A stretch of 22,951 nt of DNA from Silene noctiflora. Lineage: Eukaryota; Streptophyta; Magnoliopsida; Caryophyllales; Caryophyllaceae. The notes below the pieces were generated by a model. That model did not search any database. It worked only from the letters and a program-made list of their open reading frames with translations, and had not been told where the DNA came from. Below are positions 1-13,291 of this stretch, one piece after another. Location: the NCBI GenBank assembly GCA_009801015.1, contig VHZZ01004378.1:2078-25028 (forward strand), in the 5' to 3' direction. The position numbers were made by a program, and so were the translations under genes. Position 1 is the stretch's first letter, and each line of letters opens with the position of its first letter.

Positions 1-1009
1 TCTAACTTGGCTAACTATAGTTTGCCCACGTGTCACGTAGCTATTGGTTTGTGTACAAAAAATTTATACACCATGTGTATGTGTAGCCTTTTCGTCTATA
101 AATACTATTTTGACAACATTGTTTTTAAAGAGGATGATATTATATGATTACATGTTTACATTGACTAAAAGCATAAATAATTGAATATTAACTGATCATT
201 TTTTGAGTAAAGATATATATTAAGAAAAAATTTATTTATTTATAGCATGTAAATATAAAGAGGATAATAATAACATTAATTGATGAGAGTGGGGACCACT
301 TTAGAAGCTGAATAATTAGGGGGAAACTTGAGCGGGAAAAAAATTGGAGTTTTGTTAATCTTTTAGTATATTGGGGATGAGGAGTTGATTGGTTTTCAAA
401 TGACTCATTGTAGTGTTATCGTGCGTGGTACAATACGGTCGTCTTAAACGACTTACTGATCATTTTGGAGGAGTCTTTGGTATTAATTTGTATATATTTT
501 AGGCTATCCTGTTTTGGTGACTCTATATTCCAAATGTCTCCCTACAAGGCCGAAACATGAAAGAAAAGCAATTGACAGGTACCATGAGGCTTGAGAAATG
601 ATGAAATGAGAAAACCGGTCCGACAAAAGTCAAGTGACTTGCCAGTGAAAGACTATATCATTCCATGATTGGCAGCGACACCGATCATAGGAATTGACAG
701 GAACTAATGACAACAGTACATGTAAACCTCTAAAATGTATATAGTATAATGTACAACAATTGCAAACAACTAAACATGAGAGTTTTTTAGATTACATGTA
801 AAACTGGATGCTACAGTTCTTTCTGCAATATGTTACAACAGCTACGGTTCCTTCCCCCATCCCTGCTCAGCATTGTAAACTTGGAAAAATAGATCTGTCG
901 GAAAATATTCCGGCAACAGCTGACATTGGAGAGGGAATGCGTCTACAGCCCAAAATTTTATCCATGGTTTATAGGATCAAATTTTAAGGAACTTCTTACC
1001 AAGACTATG
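1..1009. other. 3' flank and intergenic DNA
   Basis: No coding exon could be supported here. The right part, up to the stop codon at 1010-1012, should hold the 3' UTR of the minus-strand AT-hook gene. No strong AATAAA signal was seen on that strand, so the transcript end is undefined. A GT-rich donor-like site (minus-strand GTAAGA, near 1000) just after the stop could open a 3' UTR intron, but nothing confirms it. The far left holds a G-box/ABRE-like cluster, listed separately. Confidence 0.5.
25..39. promoter_or_regulatory. G-box / ABRE-like ACGT cluster
   Basis: The bases read cccacgtgtcacgta. A perfect palindromic CACGTG core (27-32) overlaps ACGTGTC, the abscisic-acid response core, and a second ACGT follows within 10 bp. 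bZIP and bHLH factors bind such sites in plant promoters. The gene it would serve lies outside the window to the left, so function is inference only. Confidence 0.3.
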
Positions 1010-2769
1010 TTAGGGGCTCCTGAACTCTTGATGCTGTGTGTCGGACATCTGCCTCTCCTTCAAATTTTCTTGCACAGCCTAGCGAACAAAGGTTTTATTT
1101 GATTTATTTCACACAAGAAATTGATGCTACTAGATAACGGAAGTAATTACATCATTACCCCCAGAGCATGATAAGTTCTAGCCAGTGGCACGATAAGAGA
1201 TTTAGATGTACACAGCCTTACTTAGATACTATATTGCACGACTCATGATGAAAATTGCGTCAAATAAACAACTGCTACTTCACAATAAAAAAAGTGAATC
1301 GTTTTTCTTAGTTTCATTATAATCCAGAGAAAAAGAATTACGAGTCTCTGGCTTCATTGGAATTGGAACCTTATAATGGTGGTAACCTCAAGAACAAACC
1401 CAAGAGTAACATAAGAAATCGAGACTTAGTCATCAATTACATAACTCTACACCCCTGAATAGACTCCCACTTTGAGCCGCATAAGGGAAAACCCACATAC
1501 AAAGCCATAAGTTCTCTCCTTCTCTCATTTGCAATAATTAATAATCAGTTTCCAGGTGATAATTTAATGAACTACTATCTAGGAAAAGAACTGTAGAGGT
1601 TTTTGAGAGCCATTTTCATTACTCTATCTCAGTCAGAAAAACGACGAGAAACCTATTGACGACTATCAGAAATGGACATGAGAAGTTTGAGTTAATGTAC
1701 TCACCAGCAGTAGTTCAGTCATCTTGCCTGTACTTCTCTCGGAAAACGGATGCGACATTGGTCCAGACTGGTCAGCCCGACCCAAACGGATGGCTTGGAG
1801 GGGCTCAACACACAGAGGCTTACTCATGTCCGAGACTTCTTGGGTTAGCCCAGAATTGCTAGTAAACAGTTTACTAAATGACTTTGCGCTGTCATTTTGA
1901 ACTTCTGCTGAATGAGGGGCCTGCTTCAATTTGTTGGCAACACTAACCAACTCTTCGAAAGGTTGGGAAGGGGAACTCCTATCTGCCTCTAAGCCTTTTG
2001 GGATAGCCTCAGGGACAACTTGAGTGACGCCGTTGAGCTTGCTTCTAGAGGCCGACAGGTGAGCAGGTTGAGAAGCAACAGGGTGTACTTCGACAGCTGG
2101 CTTTGCTCCATTTGACAAGTTCACAGGTTGCAAAACTAATGGTACCAGAGTTCCTCTACCCTCTAGTAGGTTTGATGTGGGAGATTGGGCTGGCACTATA
2201 GCTAGTTGTCCAGCTTGAACCCGGGCTAATTGATTAGAAGCAGGTGAACCACCATTTGACTGAAATGCATCAAGGGGTTCACGCCGCTTTCTGCCTCTAT
2301 TTCTATGTTTATGAGTATGGCTTTCAACTGGGAAAGGCACCTCATTTCTTCTAATCATTTGTAAGCCAGGGGCGAGGTCATTTTCAGCATTAACGGGAAC
2401 ATAATGTCCTGATTTGAATACCACACCCCTCAGACAAGTGTTTGACTCGCCAACACGAACGGAGAGTAAAAATCCTGCATCGAAAACTGCCTCAATCACA
2501 CCAGTAACTACCTGGCCCACCATGGAATCTTGGTTACTGTCATTGACAGGATCAACATGTTGAGGGTGGGGTATATGTGATTCTTCAAATCCAGGAGGAA
2601 CAGGCACGCTTTCACCATAACTTTGGGTTATGCCCCTTTTACGAGGCACATAAGCAATTTTGGGTGGGTTTAGGCTCGGATCTTTCCTAGGACGACCTCG
2701 CTTTTTCTTCACGGTGACATCTGGTGTAGGAAAAGCAATACTGACTTGGTTCTGTTGATTCGTCTCCAT
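1010..2769 (-). CDS. AT-hook DNA-binding nuclear protein (METABOLIC NETWORK MODULATOR 1-like)
   Basis: Two coding exons on the minus strand, 2769-1705 (355 codons, ends in phase 0) and 1078-1010 (22 codons plus stop), give a 377-residue protein. The intron 1704-1079 starts GTGAGT and ends CTAG. Splicing at 1705/1078 replaces a short read-through tail with AVQENLKERQMSD, which reads naturally after KMTELLL. An AT-hook sits near residues 21-31 (KKKRGRPRKDP, core RGRP), followed by VPPGFEE. A conserved-looking central block follows at about residues 80-150 (GQVVTGVIEAVFDAGFLLSV, then LRGVVFKSGHYVPV and QMIRRNEVPFP), then a basic HRNRGRKRREP stretch. The rest is low-complexity and probably disordered. 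AT-hooks bind the minor groove of AT-rich DNA, so a nuclear chromatin or transcription role is likely. The MNM1-like name is from memory of plant proteins with this layout and is less certain than the AT-hook call. Confidence 0.8.
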
Positions 2770-4087
2770 AAATTGCAGTCACACTTAAATCACTACCTGC
2801 AAAACATATAAATAATCAGTGGTTTAAAGCTTTTGTAACCTATTCATCAATCCATTTTAAGAGCAGTGACGGCTTGAACTATCTAAATAAACAGATAGTT
2901 AGCTTCAGAGTTATGTAAATTTCAAGCTTGAGGAAGTATGATCAAGCTTGAGGAAGTGATTAGTATACAGCTTATAAGCCTCAAAACGCATATACCAAGA
3001 TATAAGTTTGTATATCCAGAACTTGATACTATACAAAAAAAGAGATAAAACAACACAGAATTCTGCAGTCTGCACATCAGATTAGACTAAAAGAAGTTGG
3101 AGAACTTTCAGAGGTAAAATACATGCAACAGAAAAATAATTTACTAAGGCGCAATGGTCAAACTTTTGAAAACGATAAAAAGCTATTCACGGAGTTATAA
3201 TAAACTCAAGAATCAGTCAGTAGTAGCACAAAGATGGATGATGCACAAAAAAAATCACACAAAAAGATTCGGAACAGTTCTAGATAAGTATGTTTAAGAC
3301 TTGTTGGACTAAAATTTCTCAATGTTGGGCTCTGGTGCATGACTAAGAGAACGCTCTTCTAACGCCAATGATCTGAATTCTGAACTCTTAAAAAGTGCAG
3401 GGTCAAGACAGGTGTGACTGAAAATTGTAAAGCAGTTGGAATTTGAGACAGGAGACCTGAGATATGGAGAAAATACGACCATCTTGCGAAACAAAGGCAG
3501 ACAGCAGTAACGGGTATCAAAACATGTCAAGAATTTTTCCTTATGGATTATCGGCTTCTGCAAACACTAACTTATAAAGTATTGTCAGACCCAATAAGTT
3601 CTCCCAAACAAAAAGTACTCCTATTCCTAAGACGGACGCCAAGCCCCATTGGAGACATCTGATTGGAAGTAGGTCCATGGAATCAGTCCCAGAGTCTGTA
3701 TCTCTGTAATTAGACGATTAACGTATCAAAAGGTCAATAAAGGGTCAAGGCTAAAACCTTTACGAAGCGACAAAGAGGTATCGCACGCAAGTTTAATACT
3801 ATGATAGGCCACTTTAGTTTGGTCATATGCACCTTTTTCGCAAATTACATACGACATTCTAGCATTCCTTTCCAATTCTTTTGCTGGCCTCTAACTAAAA
3901 TCACATTGTTTTCCTTCTCATTCGTCCAACAACAGGACTGCATTTTACTTGCCTTTCATTCCGTAAAGATGTCTTCTACCCTATGTTAATGAGTGAAAGA
4001 AACTAATACTATGAAGCTCTAACATAATAACACAAATGATCTTGACTCCAAGAAAACCTATACCACACTGTTTCAAACCCCTTTCAT

Positions 4088-4310
4088 TTTTCGCTTGTTT
4101 CTCTAAAAGGGCAACCCGGTGCACGATGGCGTCCCCGCTAGGCGAGGTTCCGGGGGAAGGGTCCCACCACAAGGGTGTAATTGGGGCAAGCCTTCCCTTG
4201 CCATTTTGGCAAGAGGCCGCTCCAAAGACTTAAACCCGTGACCTCACGGTCACAAAGCAACACCTTAACCGGTGCGCCAAGGCTCCCCTTCTTTTCGCTT
4301 GTTTCTCTAA
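4088..4310 (-). mobile_element. Au-type tRNA-derived SINE with 19-bp target duplication
   Basis: The element body is 4107-4291 (185 bp), oriented on the minus strand. Read that way it begins GGGGAGCCTTGGCGCACCGG, carrying a pol III box A-like segment, followed by a box B-like GGTCACGGGTTTAAGTC. It ends caccgggttgcccttt with a short T run. This order and length match the Au SINE family of flowering plants. Identical 19-bp copies of ttttcgcttgtttctctaa lie at 4088-4106 and 4292-4310, the duplication made by LINE-driven insertion. The perfect duplication suggests a fairly recent event. It sits in sense orientation in the leader intron of the AT-hook gene. Confidence 0.9.
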
Positions 4311-4845
4311 TGCCTAAAAATAATTACTGAACATAATTATACTCTGCAATCAGCAATCACACAGGCAATACACAATAAGTCACTCCCTCCAACAATCACA
4401 TGATTTCAACCCCAACTATTACGGTCAACACAGCGTAACAAAAACAATTGCTCTATCATCCTAAGCTCAGTGTTTCGACATTGTATAAAATAAGGCACTC
4501 CCTCCATTCCAAACTGTGCAAGCAATCTTACCCAACAAATTGTATACTTATATTTTTCATAAAAAGAATTCAAAACACGCGATTATAAAAAATATATAGA
4601 AATAATAAGGTCCAATTGTATTAGTCTCTAACTATTAGCGTGGTGCGCAAAATAGTCAGATATATGCAGTCTTACCCTTTGAAAACACGATACCCAAACC
4701 CGGAACTATAAATTCCCAAACTACCTAACTAATTTCCCAGAAATAACATAACAAGTCTTTATCAGTATACAATTTAGCCTATTCACACCTATAAAGTGTA
4801 TCAACCCCCTTACTAAATATAGGGCATCTACTAATCAATCAAGTA

Positions 4846-4942
4846 CTCCCTCCCCTCCGCTCCGCTCCGTCCCAATCATTTGTTTACTGTCGATAAAAAC
4901 ACCCTCGTGATAAAAATAAACAAATGATTGGAACGGAGCGAA
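4846..4942. mobile_element. Short Stowaway-like MITE
   Basis: About 97 bp with an inverted repeat. The left arm includes gctccgtcccaatcattt and the right arm reads aaatgattggaacggagc, one mismatch apart, with about 40 bp between the arms. The left end starts ctccctcc, typical of Stowaway (Tc1/mariner-type) MITEs. Flanking TA dinucleotides at 4844-4845 and 4943-4944 fit the TA target. The left arm carries an extra CT-rich stretch that the right lacks, so one edge is imperfect. It lies near the first leader exon of the AT-hook gene. Confidence 0.6.
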
Positions 4943-5018
4943 TAACAAATTAATAAAAATAAAAATAAAAAACAAATAAGAGTAGATTGGAATGTATTTG
5001 GGGTGAGAGTAAAATTAC

Positions 5019-5110
5019 CTGTGAAATTGGGCAGGATGGTCTACACCATTGACGGGGTAAAATAGATTGAATTAAATTGAAATTGAAATTGAAATTGTGG
5101 AGAATAAAAG
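5019..5110 (-). other. Probable first (5' UTR) exon and core promoter of the AT-hook gene
   Basis: The exon 3' end at 5019 is set by the minus-strand donor CACAG|GTAAT. The transcription start is not visible, so 5110 is a rough limit. The exon contains four copies of aaattg in a row (5074-5097). Just upstream on the transcribed side is a telo-box, AAACCCTA on the plus strand at 5119-5126, common near starts of plant housekeeping genes. No coding sequence is assigned. Confidence 0.45.
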
Positions 5111-5724
5111 AAAAATATAAACCCTAGAAATGAGTAGCCAAATTATTAAATTGGTTTAGTAAAAAGGGTTGTATAAAATGTGGACTATTGAGTAATAATT
5201 TGAATAGGTGTCACTACGTTGTAACTTGTAAGTAGATGTGTATATTGTTCCTTTTTTGGACAACTCATAAAATTAGAATGATATATACAATGTAGATGTG
5301 TATCTAGATCTAGCAAACGGATTAATCGAGTCGCTTTGGGTTGGGTTAATTCGACTTTATAGATTTTGGGTCAGGTTAGGTCAAGTCGGGTATTAATTAA
5401 GTTATTTATAGATAATAATCAGTTTGTAACAATAAATAATTGGGTTGGGTTATACTGGGTCGAGTTAATTCGGGTTCGGGTCTAGTTCGGGTGTCAGGTC
5501 AGATGACTTGGGTCGGATCAATTTTGTTAAGTTTATGTATATCCAAGTGGATATAGTCGTGGTGACGGTGGTGGCGGTAATGATTTAGAAGTAGTAAACA
5601 TGTTATTTTGTTCGGTTTTAAATTATTTTTTGCTTTTTTGAGCCGGGTTAATTTCAATTAGGTTCATTTTTATAGCACTAGTTAAAAAACTATGCCTGAT
5701 TAATAAGATTTTATTTAAAATGTA
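5111..5724. other. Intergenic spacer with GGGTT-rich degenerate repeat
   Basis: No gene is seen. From about 5325 to 5530 the sequence is full of degenerate gggttgggtt / gggtcgggt units. The same flavour of repeat fills the hAT-like elements further right (6695-7092, 12850-13283), so this may be an old relic of such an element, but no paired ends or target duplication were found. Confidence 0.4.
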
Positions 5725-5911
5725 CTCCCTCTTATTCTATATTTTCTTCCCTATTTCCTTATTCGGATATTCTTCCCTATTTCCTTTTTTGGAATGATAT
5801 GAGTGAACCAAATTCAATGATATGTGGGGTAGTGGATTTGTGTGGTCCAAATTCACTTTGTTATTTCTTGTGGAAAAATGAAAGGGGGAGAAAATATAGA
5901 ATAGGAGGCAG
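5725..5911. mobile_element. Stowaway-like MITE (187 bp)
   Basis: The left end ctccctcttattctatattt pairs with the right end, whose reverse complement reads ctgcctcctattctatattt, two mismatches in 20. TA dinucleotides flank both ends (5723-5724 and 5912-5913). Length, TA target and CTCCCTC start fit a non-autonomous Stowaway-like element. It has no coding capacity. Confidence 0.8.
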
Positions 5912-5913
5912 TA

Positions 5914-6694
5914 ATGACTAGTTAAAAAGTGAATCTGATTGAAAATGTCCCAAGGTAAAATTTAAGTGTCTACAAATAAGACTTTATTATTTGATAAAAT
6001 TAGTTAAAAAAAATGAAAACTACCTGGAATTTAAAAAGGTAACTGAAAACTAATAATTACATAGCTTAGTTGTGCCTAAAATTTGGATAATGGAATTTAT
6101 ATACCGAGTAAGTCTTATGATAAATAGGTCAAAATAAATTTATTGTGAGATAATTTGAAAACTTAAAAGTTAAAAGTTTTAGCAAAAAATAGTGCAATGG
6201 GCATGAAAAACATAAAATGGTTTATTTATAAAATATATACGAATACATAAAAAATACTCCGTATATACCCATTTTATGAAAACTGAAACTCCTCTTATCT
6301 ATTTGTGGGTTGTTTGTTTTCCTCAAATAGGAGGGTTGGGCCGGTAAGCCATACCGACCTGAACTGATCGTCACGACTGGATATATTCCGGTTTGATCTA
6401 TGGGTCCAACCAAAAATTGATGACCGATCTCTGATTGATCCACACTTATTCAACGAGCTCAAATTTAAATATCTTTAAGAACAATCTTACAAAATTTAAA
6501 AAAATAAAAAAAATAAAAAAAATTCTAGCTATTTTTCCAGCAAAGGTCATGCGTCATACACAGATACAGTCATACAGTAGTACAAGTCACAATAAGTTTG
6601 TTATATGGTACTATAAACTCATTTTAAAATTGATTTGGTGAATATGCCAATTTCTCCACGTAATGACTTGCGTCATAGGGCTGCTACTATAAAC
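5914..6694. other. AT-rich intergenic DNA, no gene seen
   Basis: Open frames here are short, lack recognisable motifs and show no consistent splice structure. A poly-A-like stretch lies at about 6496-6520. Nothing else could be supported. Confidence 0.5.
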
Positions 6695-7092
6695 TAGAGC
6701 TGATAAAAAGCGGGCTTGGTCGATATGGCGGGGCTCAATTGCTAAAAAGTGTTTGACGGACCTTATTTCATAGCCCGTGCTAACTAAGTGGGCAAATTTC
6801 CAATGTTTGTACCTACCCACTTCGAAAAAGCGGACCCGGTTGCGGACCTGATTTAAATCAGTTTTTTGTTTGGTTAAGATTGTAAAAGTTATTATTTTTA
6901 ATAGCGGGATTAGGGGGCTGTTTATGGCCATTTTTGTTTAGTTCAGGTCAACCCCGTACATTTATTCTAGCAAACCTAGTTTTTTTTGTCTGTTACCCGT
7001 TTATTTTTTTATTTTTCTTGTCCAAGCCTGCTAAAGATTCAGCGGAGTGAAAGAGCCAAGTCAAATGGGTCGGTCGCACTTGATCTGCTCTA
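6695..7092. mobile_element. hAT-like non-autonomous element with 8-bp target duplication
   Basis: The left end tagagctgataaaaagcg pairs with the right end, whose reverse complement is tagagcagatcaagtgcg. Identical 8-bp copies of ctataaac flank it at 6687-6694 and 7093-7100. An 8-bp duplication with ends beginning TA-G is the hAT signature. The 398-bp interior is rich in degenerate gcgggc/gaccc units and encodes no transposase. Confidence 0.78.
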
Positions 7093-7273
7093 CTATAAAC
7101 CTCTAATCCGATAGAGGTTAAGAAAAATTCTATAGTTCAATTTTGATTTATTTCACCAATCTGAGCAAAAATATCAACCATATTTAACTTTTAACAATCT
7201 TATTTTATAAAAACGTAATAATATGATTTATTTATACTATAAAACGGTTTCATATAAGACTAATTACTCATAA

Positions 7274-7822
7274 CTAGGATAGATCCCGCTCCACTGCGCG
7301 GTATATATAGGATTTTATTTTTTAAGGTATTATTTAAATCGATACCTTATTAATATTTGCTATTTCACTCCATTTTATTTTGATATTAAAAAAATTGAAA
7401 TAGAAAACTAATTAAAGAGAATTGAGTAAAGTTATGAAATGTGTATTTTTATGAAAGTATTTTTTACCATAAAACTACGGATTTCATTTTATAATTTTTT
7501 TCAATTTTTAAAATAATTTTTTTTGTTATGAACCTAATAGTAAGTATTTGTTAAGTTATTTTCTAAAGTAATTAATATTGCATTGTGAAGAATTTAGCAA
7601 TATATAATCTATAGTTTAATACCAATTTTATTTTATTATAATGAAAAAATTATAATTTGAATTTAATTAAAAGATTATATCATAATTATAATTATAATAA
7701 GATTATATTATAAGGAAAAGATAATAGGTTATAAAAGGAAAGTTTTAATTATTTCCTTATTAAGTTGGATGCATTTTGGAAGGAAAACTAAGAGAATTTT
7801 TATTCTCTTAGTAGTAAGGGGA
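7274..7822 (-). mobile_element. Candidate non-autonomous Helitron
   Basis: Read on the minus strand, the element starts TCCCCTTACTACTAAGAG after an A. It ends with a GC hairpin (ccgc - gcagtgga - gcgg) followed by gatctatCCTAG before a T. A 5' TC, a 3' hairpin plus CTAG, and insertion between A and T are Helitron hallmarks. The 549-bp interior is extremely AT-rich and without genes. The call rests on the ends alone. Confidence 0.5.
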
Positions 7823-7876
7823 TGTCAGGACATCTAATTTGTCAACTTTATGTTACTTCGACATGAGAAACAAGTA

Positions 7877-8134
7877 CTCCCTCCATTCAACTCCACACTA
7901 CCACTATCTATTTTGCACACTATTCACAAGCTTGTGTTCAACTTCAATTTTCTCTCAATACGTAAATGACATTATATTCATGTGGGATCTTGTTTGATTC
8001 ATTTTTACGAGTATATTATAAATATCTAACTTTTATAATTTTTGCTAATACGTAGCTAACGATATTTACCGCGTAAAACACGTCTTGGCAAACGTGCAAA
8101 AAGAAAGTGGTAGTGTGGAGTTGAATGGAGGGAG
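7877..8134. mobile_element. Stowaway-like MITE upstream of SDR gene 1
   Basis: The terminal inverted repeats are perfect for 29 bp, starting ctccctccattcaactccac, and remain similar for about 15 bp beyond. TA dinucleotides flank both ends (7875-7876 and 8135-8136). The 258-bp element ends about 300 bp before the gene 1 start codon, inside its likely promoter. The long perfect arms would form a strong hairpin if transcribed. Confidence 0.9.
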
Positions 8135-8380
8135 TAGAACAGAGCTTAAAAGCTCTACACTACGACAAGGAAAGTCCGAGGAATGGAGAAATGGAGAGAA
8201 TCAGGACCGGAAAAAAAGACAGAATCCTTCCGGGAAAAAAAAAAGACAGAATAGTTGAAAGATGACGATATGAGTGACTCTAGAATGAAAGACAGAGTAG
8301 CCATGGCTTCTTTTTTAATGGAACCATTAAAATAGTAAACAACTTGTAATTTTATAGTGTTTACCGTACACTAATACACG

Positions 8381-8388
8381 TATATAAG
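8381..8388 (+). promoter_or_regulatory. TATA box of SDR gene 1
   Basis: TATATAAG lies 45 bases before the ATG at 8433, leaving a short leader. The position suits a plant TATA box. No transcript evidence is available. Confidence 0.45.
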
Positions 8389-8432
8389 GTAGACAATTCC
8401 ATGCAAATCAATATAACAAAAGATTATATATC

Positions 8433-9616
<1,184 letters not shown>

Positions 9617-10109
9617 TTAGTTCTTGGAAATCCATATTGAAAATAAATTATGACTGTAATGGTTATTTGTTTACCTATTCTATTTTGAAAGTTTCATCGC
9701 TTACTTAGTCATACCTTATATTATTTCAGTCTTTATTTATGATTGTATCGAGACAGGTAATATGTACCAGCAGCGACAATCAACATAGTTTCAACTCCGT
9801 GAATCGTATTTCTACATATATATCTTTCGAGTCTCTTATAAAACGATTCTTACACAAATTATTATGTAAAGCGGGTTCATTCACATAGAAACGGTCAAGG
9901 ATTAGCACCTGCGATGAACAGAAGATTGTGTATAATAAGACCTTACGTAAAAGGCTAAACTTTTCCATTTCTCTTAGATTTGGAAAGGTCAAGGATTAAC
10001 ACCTGCAATAAACAGAGCATTATGTTTACATTCCTATAAAAGGGAGTAAATTACAATCATAAGCTCCATGCAAATTAATCAAGAAAATATACAGTTTGAA
10101 GATCGGAAG
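9617..10109 (+). promoter_or_regulatory. Spacer and promoter of SDR gene 2, with a duplicated 38-bp box
   Basis: The gene 1 3' end (AATAAA at 9642) is followed by the gene 2 promoter. A box starting ggtcaaggattarcacctgc occurs twice, at 9893-9930 and 9987-10024. The same box occurs upstream of gene 3 (17413-17450). It holds GGTCAA, the reverse of a W-box core (TTGACC), but WRKY binding is only inferred. A TATA box, TATAAA, is at 10035-10040, 70 bases before the ATG. Confidence 0.5.
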
Positions 10110-11488
<1,379 letters not shown>

Positions 11489-11711
11489 ACCCTTTTATTT
11501 ACAGAGTTGTAGAAGTACTTAGTAGAATGGTCTCTTGTTAAGTTATCGACGAATCCTTTTCTTGTATCCTTTTATGCATTTATTGTAACCGTTTTATTAT
11601 TTATATATATCGCAAAAGGATTATTTAGTACCTACATTAATATAAAGTGTACTCGTTTTATCGTTGATTGTGGCCACTTTTATTGGTGAATTATTTTACA
11701 TTATTCGTAAC
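11489..11711. other. 3' flank of SDR gene 2
   Basis: Non-coding DNA between the gene 2 stop codon and the hAT-like element. It is T-rich with ttatttatatatat near 11598, which may serve 3' end formation. Nothing else is seen. Confidence 0.4.
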
Positions 11712-12463
11712 TAGGGATGTCAGCGGGGCGGGTTCTAGCGGGTCTCGCCCCGCACCCGCCCCACTTGGGGCGGGTGAGGGTAATGATTTGATGGGTCGTG
11801 GGGCGGNNNNNNNNNNNNNNNNNNNNNNNNNNNNNNNNNNNNNNNNNNNNNNNNNNNNNNNNNNNNNNNNNNNNNNNNNNNNNNNNNNNNNNNNNNNNNN
11901 NNNNNNNNNNNNNNNNNNNNNNNNNNNNNNNNNNNNNNNNNNNNNNNNNNNNNNNNNNNNNNNNNNNNNNNNNNNNNNNNNNNNNNNNNNNNNNNNNNNN
12001 NNNNNNNNNNNNNNNNNNNNNNNNNNNNNNNNNNNNNNNNNNNNNNNNNNNNNNNNNNNNNNNNNNNNNNNNNNNNNNNNNNNNNNNNNNNNNNNNNNNN
12101 NNNNNNNNNNNNNNNNNNNNNNNNNNNNNNNNNNNNNNNNNNNNNNNNNNNNNNNNNNNNNNNNNNNNNNNNNNNNNNNNNNNNNNNNNNNNNNNNNNNN
12201 NNNNNNNNNNNNNNNNNNNNNNNNNNNNNNNNNNNNNNNNNNNNNNNNNNNNNNNNNNNNNNNNNNNNNNNNNNNNNNNNNNNNNNNNNNNNNNNNNNNN
12301 NNNNNNNNNNNNNNNNNNNNNNNNNNNNNNNNNNNNNNNNNNNNNNNNNNNNNNNNNNNNNNNNNNNNNNNNNNNNNNNNNNNNNNNNNNNNNNNNNNNN
12401 NNNNNNNNNNNNNNNNNNNNNNNACCCCTCCTCCGCACCCACCCCGCCCCATTGACATCCCTA
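11712..12463. mobile_element. GC-rich hAT-like element interrupted by an assembly gap
   Basis: The ends tagggatgtca and tgacatcccta are perfect inverted repeats. An identical 8-bp duplication ttcgtaac flanks them (11704-11711 and 12464-12471), the hAT signature. The visible inner ends are strongly G/C-skewed (gggcgggt on the left, accccgcccc on the right), so the arms can pair further. Positions 11807-12423 are N (617 bases), so the interior and true length are unknown. Long ORFs across this stretch are artefacts of the N run. Confidence 0.8.
11807..12423. other. Assembly gap (617 N)
   Basis: A continuous run of unknown bases inside the hAT-like element. Its length may be an estimate. The GC-rich, self-complementary edges would explain a sequencing or assembly failure here. 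Confidence 0.99.
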
Positions 12464-12849
12464 TTCGTAACTGCTTTATCAAAGTTATGTGATGGGAAAT
12501 AGACGAAAACAGAGAGAAAAAAAAAGGAAAGTTATTTCTAGACATCGAAAACACAATTCTACGTTCTATTTGTGACGGAGACTTTTCGTCAGAAGCCTGT
12601 GATAGAAAGCAAAAGAGCAAGTAGGAAAGCAAATAGGAAATGAGTTGTAAGAGGACGATTATAAGCAGACCTTCTAGAAAATAATTAGGAATTTACATTA
12701 AAAAATGGCGTCTGGTGAAAGTTATATCTCCAGATATTCCAGCTAAGAATATGTGTCAATTGTCATATGAAGACTTTGACGTATTTAAGAATGACTAATT
12801 CCCCACCTAAGGACATGCGTCATTCTTAGCAAAAGGAACTTGATATGGG

Positions 12850-13283
12850 TAGGGATGACAATGGATCGGGTTTTGCGAGAACCAAACCCGATCTACTTAC
12901 TTATTGGATCACTGATCTATATTCAAACCCGATCCATATTCAAAATATTGAAATCCATACCCGATCCATTATACTTTTTCAAATCCATATCCGCTCCAAA
13001 TCCATACCCAATCCACCATATAATCTAAAACCCGATCCAAAAATTTGTTTTGGCCATATAAAGAATTCATCTAATATGACAAATTTGAAATTTCACACTT
13101 AATAAAGCCTAAATTTTCAAAAATATTTGAATGGATCGGGTTCGGATTTGGTTTGGGTTTTCCAATAGTTGGTTTGGATATGGGTTTTCAAATAGTGGAT
13201 CGGTTATGGGTTTTCAAAAGTTGGATTTGGATCAAACTTTTTCCTTCGATTCGGTTCGATTTAGGCCATTATTGCCATCCCTA
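12850..13283. mobile_element. hAT-like non-autonomous element with degenerate gatcc-acccg repeats
   Basis: The left end tagggatgacaatgg and the right end (reverse complement tagggatggcaataatgg) form inverted repeats related to those of the element at 11712. The flanking 8-mers gatatggg (12842-12849) and aatacggg (13284-13291) match at 6 of 8 positions, an aged target duplication. The interior is filled with degenerate acccgatccat-like units on the left and ggatcgggtt-like units on the right. Two short open frames inside are repeat translations, not genes. Confidence 0.65.
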
Positions 13284-13291
13284 AATACGGG

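Larger units (their letters stand above)
2797..5018 (-). other. Long intron in the 5' leader of the AT-hook gene
   Basis: On the minus strand a donor (CACAG|GTAATTTT, exon end 5019) and an acceptor (TTTTGCAG|GTAGTG, exon start 2796) bound a 2222-bp intron. It lies 27 bases upstream of the ATG at 2769. It is AT-rich and holds the SINE at 4107-4291 and a MITE at 4846-4942. A minus-strand ORF at 3309-3563 has no recognisable domain and is taken as chance. Additional leader exons inside this stretch cannot be excluded. Confidence 0.6.

Noticed and set aside
1656-1862. 68-codon plus-strand frame opposite the AT-hook gene
   Set aside because: It is an antisense shadow of the coding exon and its splice site, with no features of its own.
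3309-3563. 84-codon minus-strand frame in the leader intron
   Set aside because: It has no domain, homolog-like motif or splice context, and lies inside an intron with good boundaries.
4107-4291. Functional tRNA gene on the minus strand
   Set aside because: Box A and box B are present, but the 185-bp body, the tail and the 19-bp duplication show a SINE.
5325-5530. GGGTT-rich block as telomere-like or a complete element
   Set aside because: The units are degenerate, not true TTTAGGG arrays, and no paired ends or target duplication were found.
11668-12632. Long open frames on both strands across 11668-12632
   Set aside because: They are open only because 617 N bases contain no stop codons. 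The sequenced edges are transposon ends.
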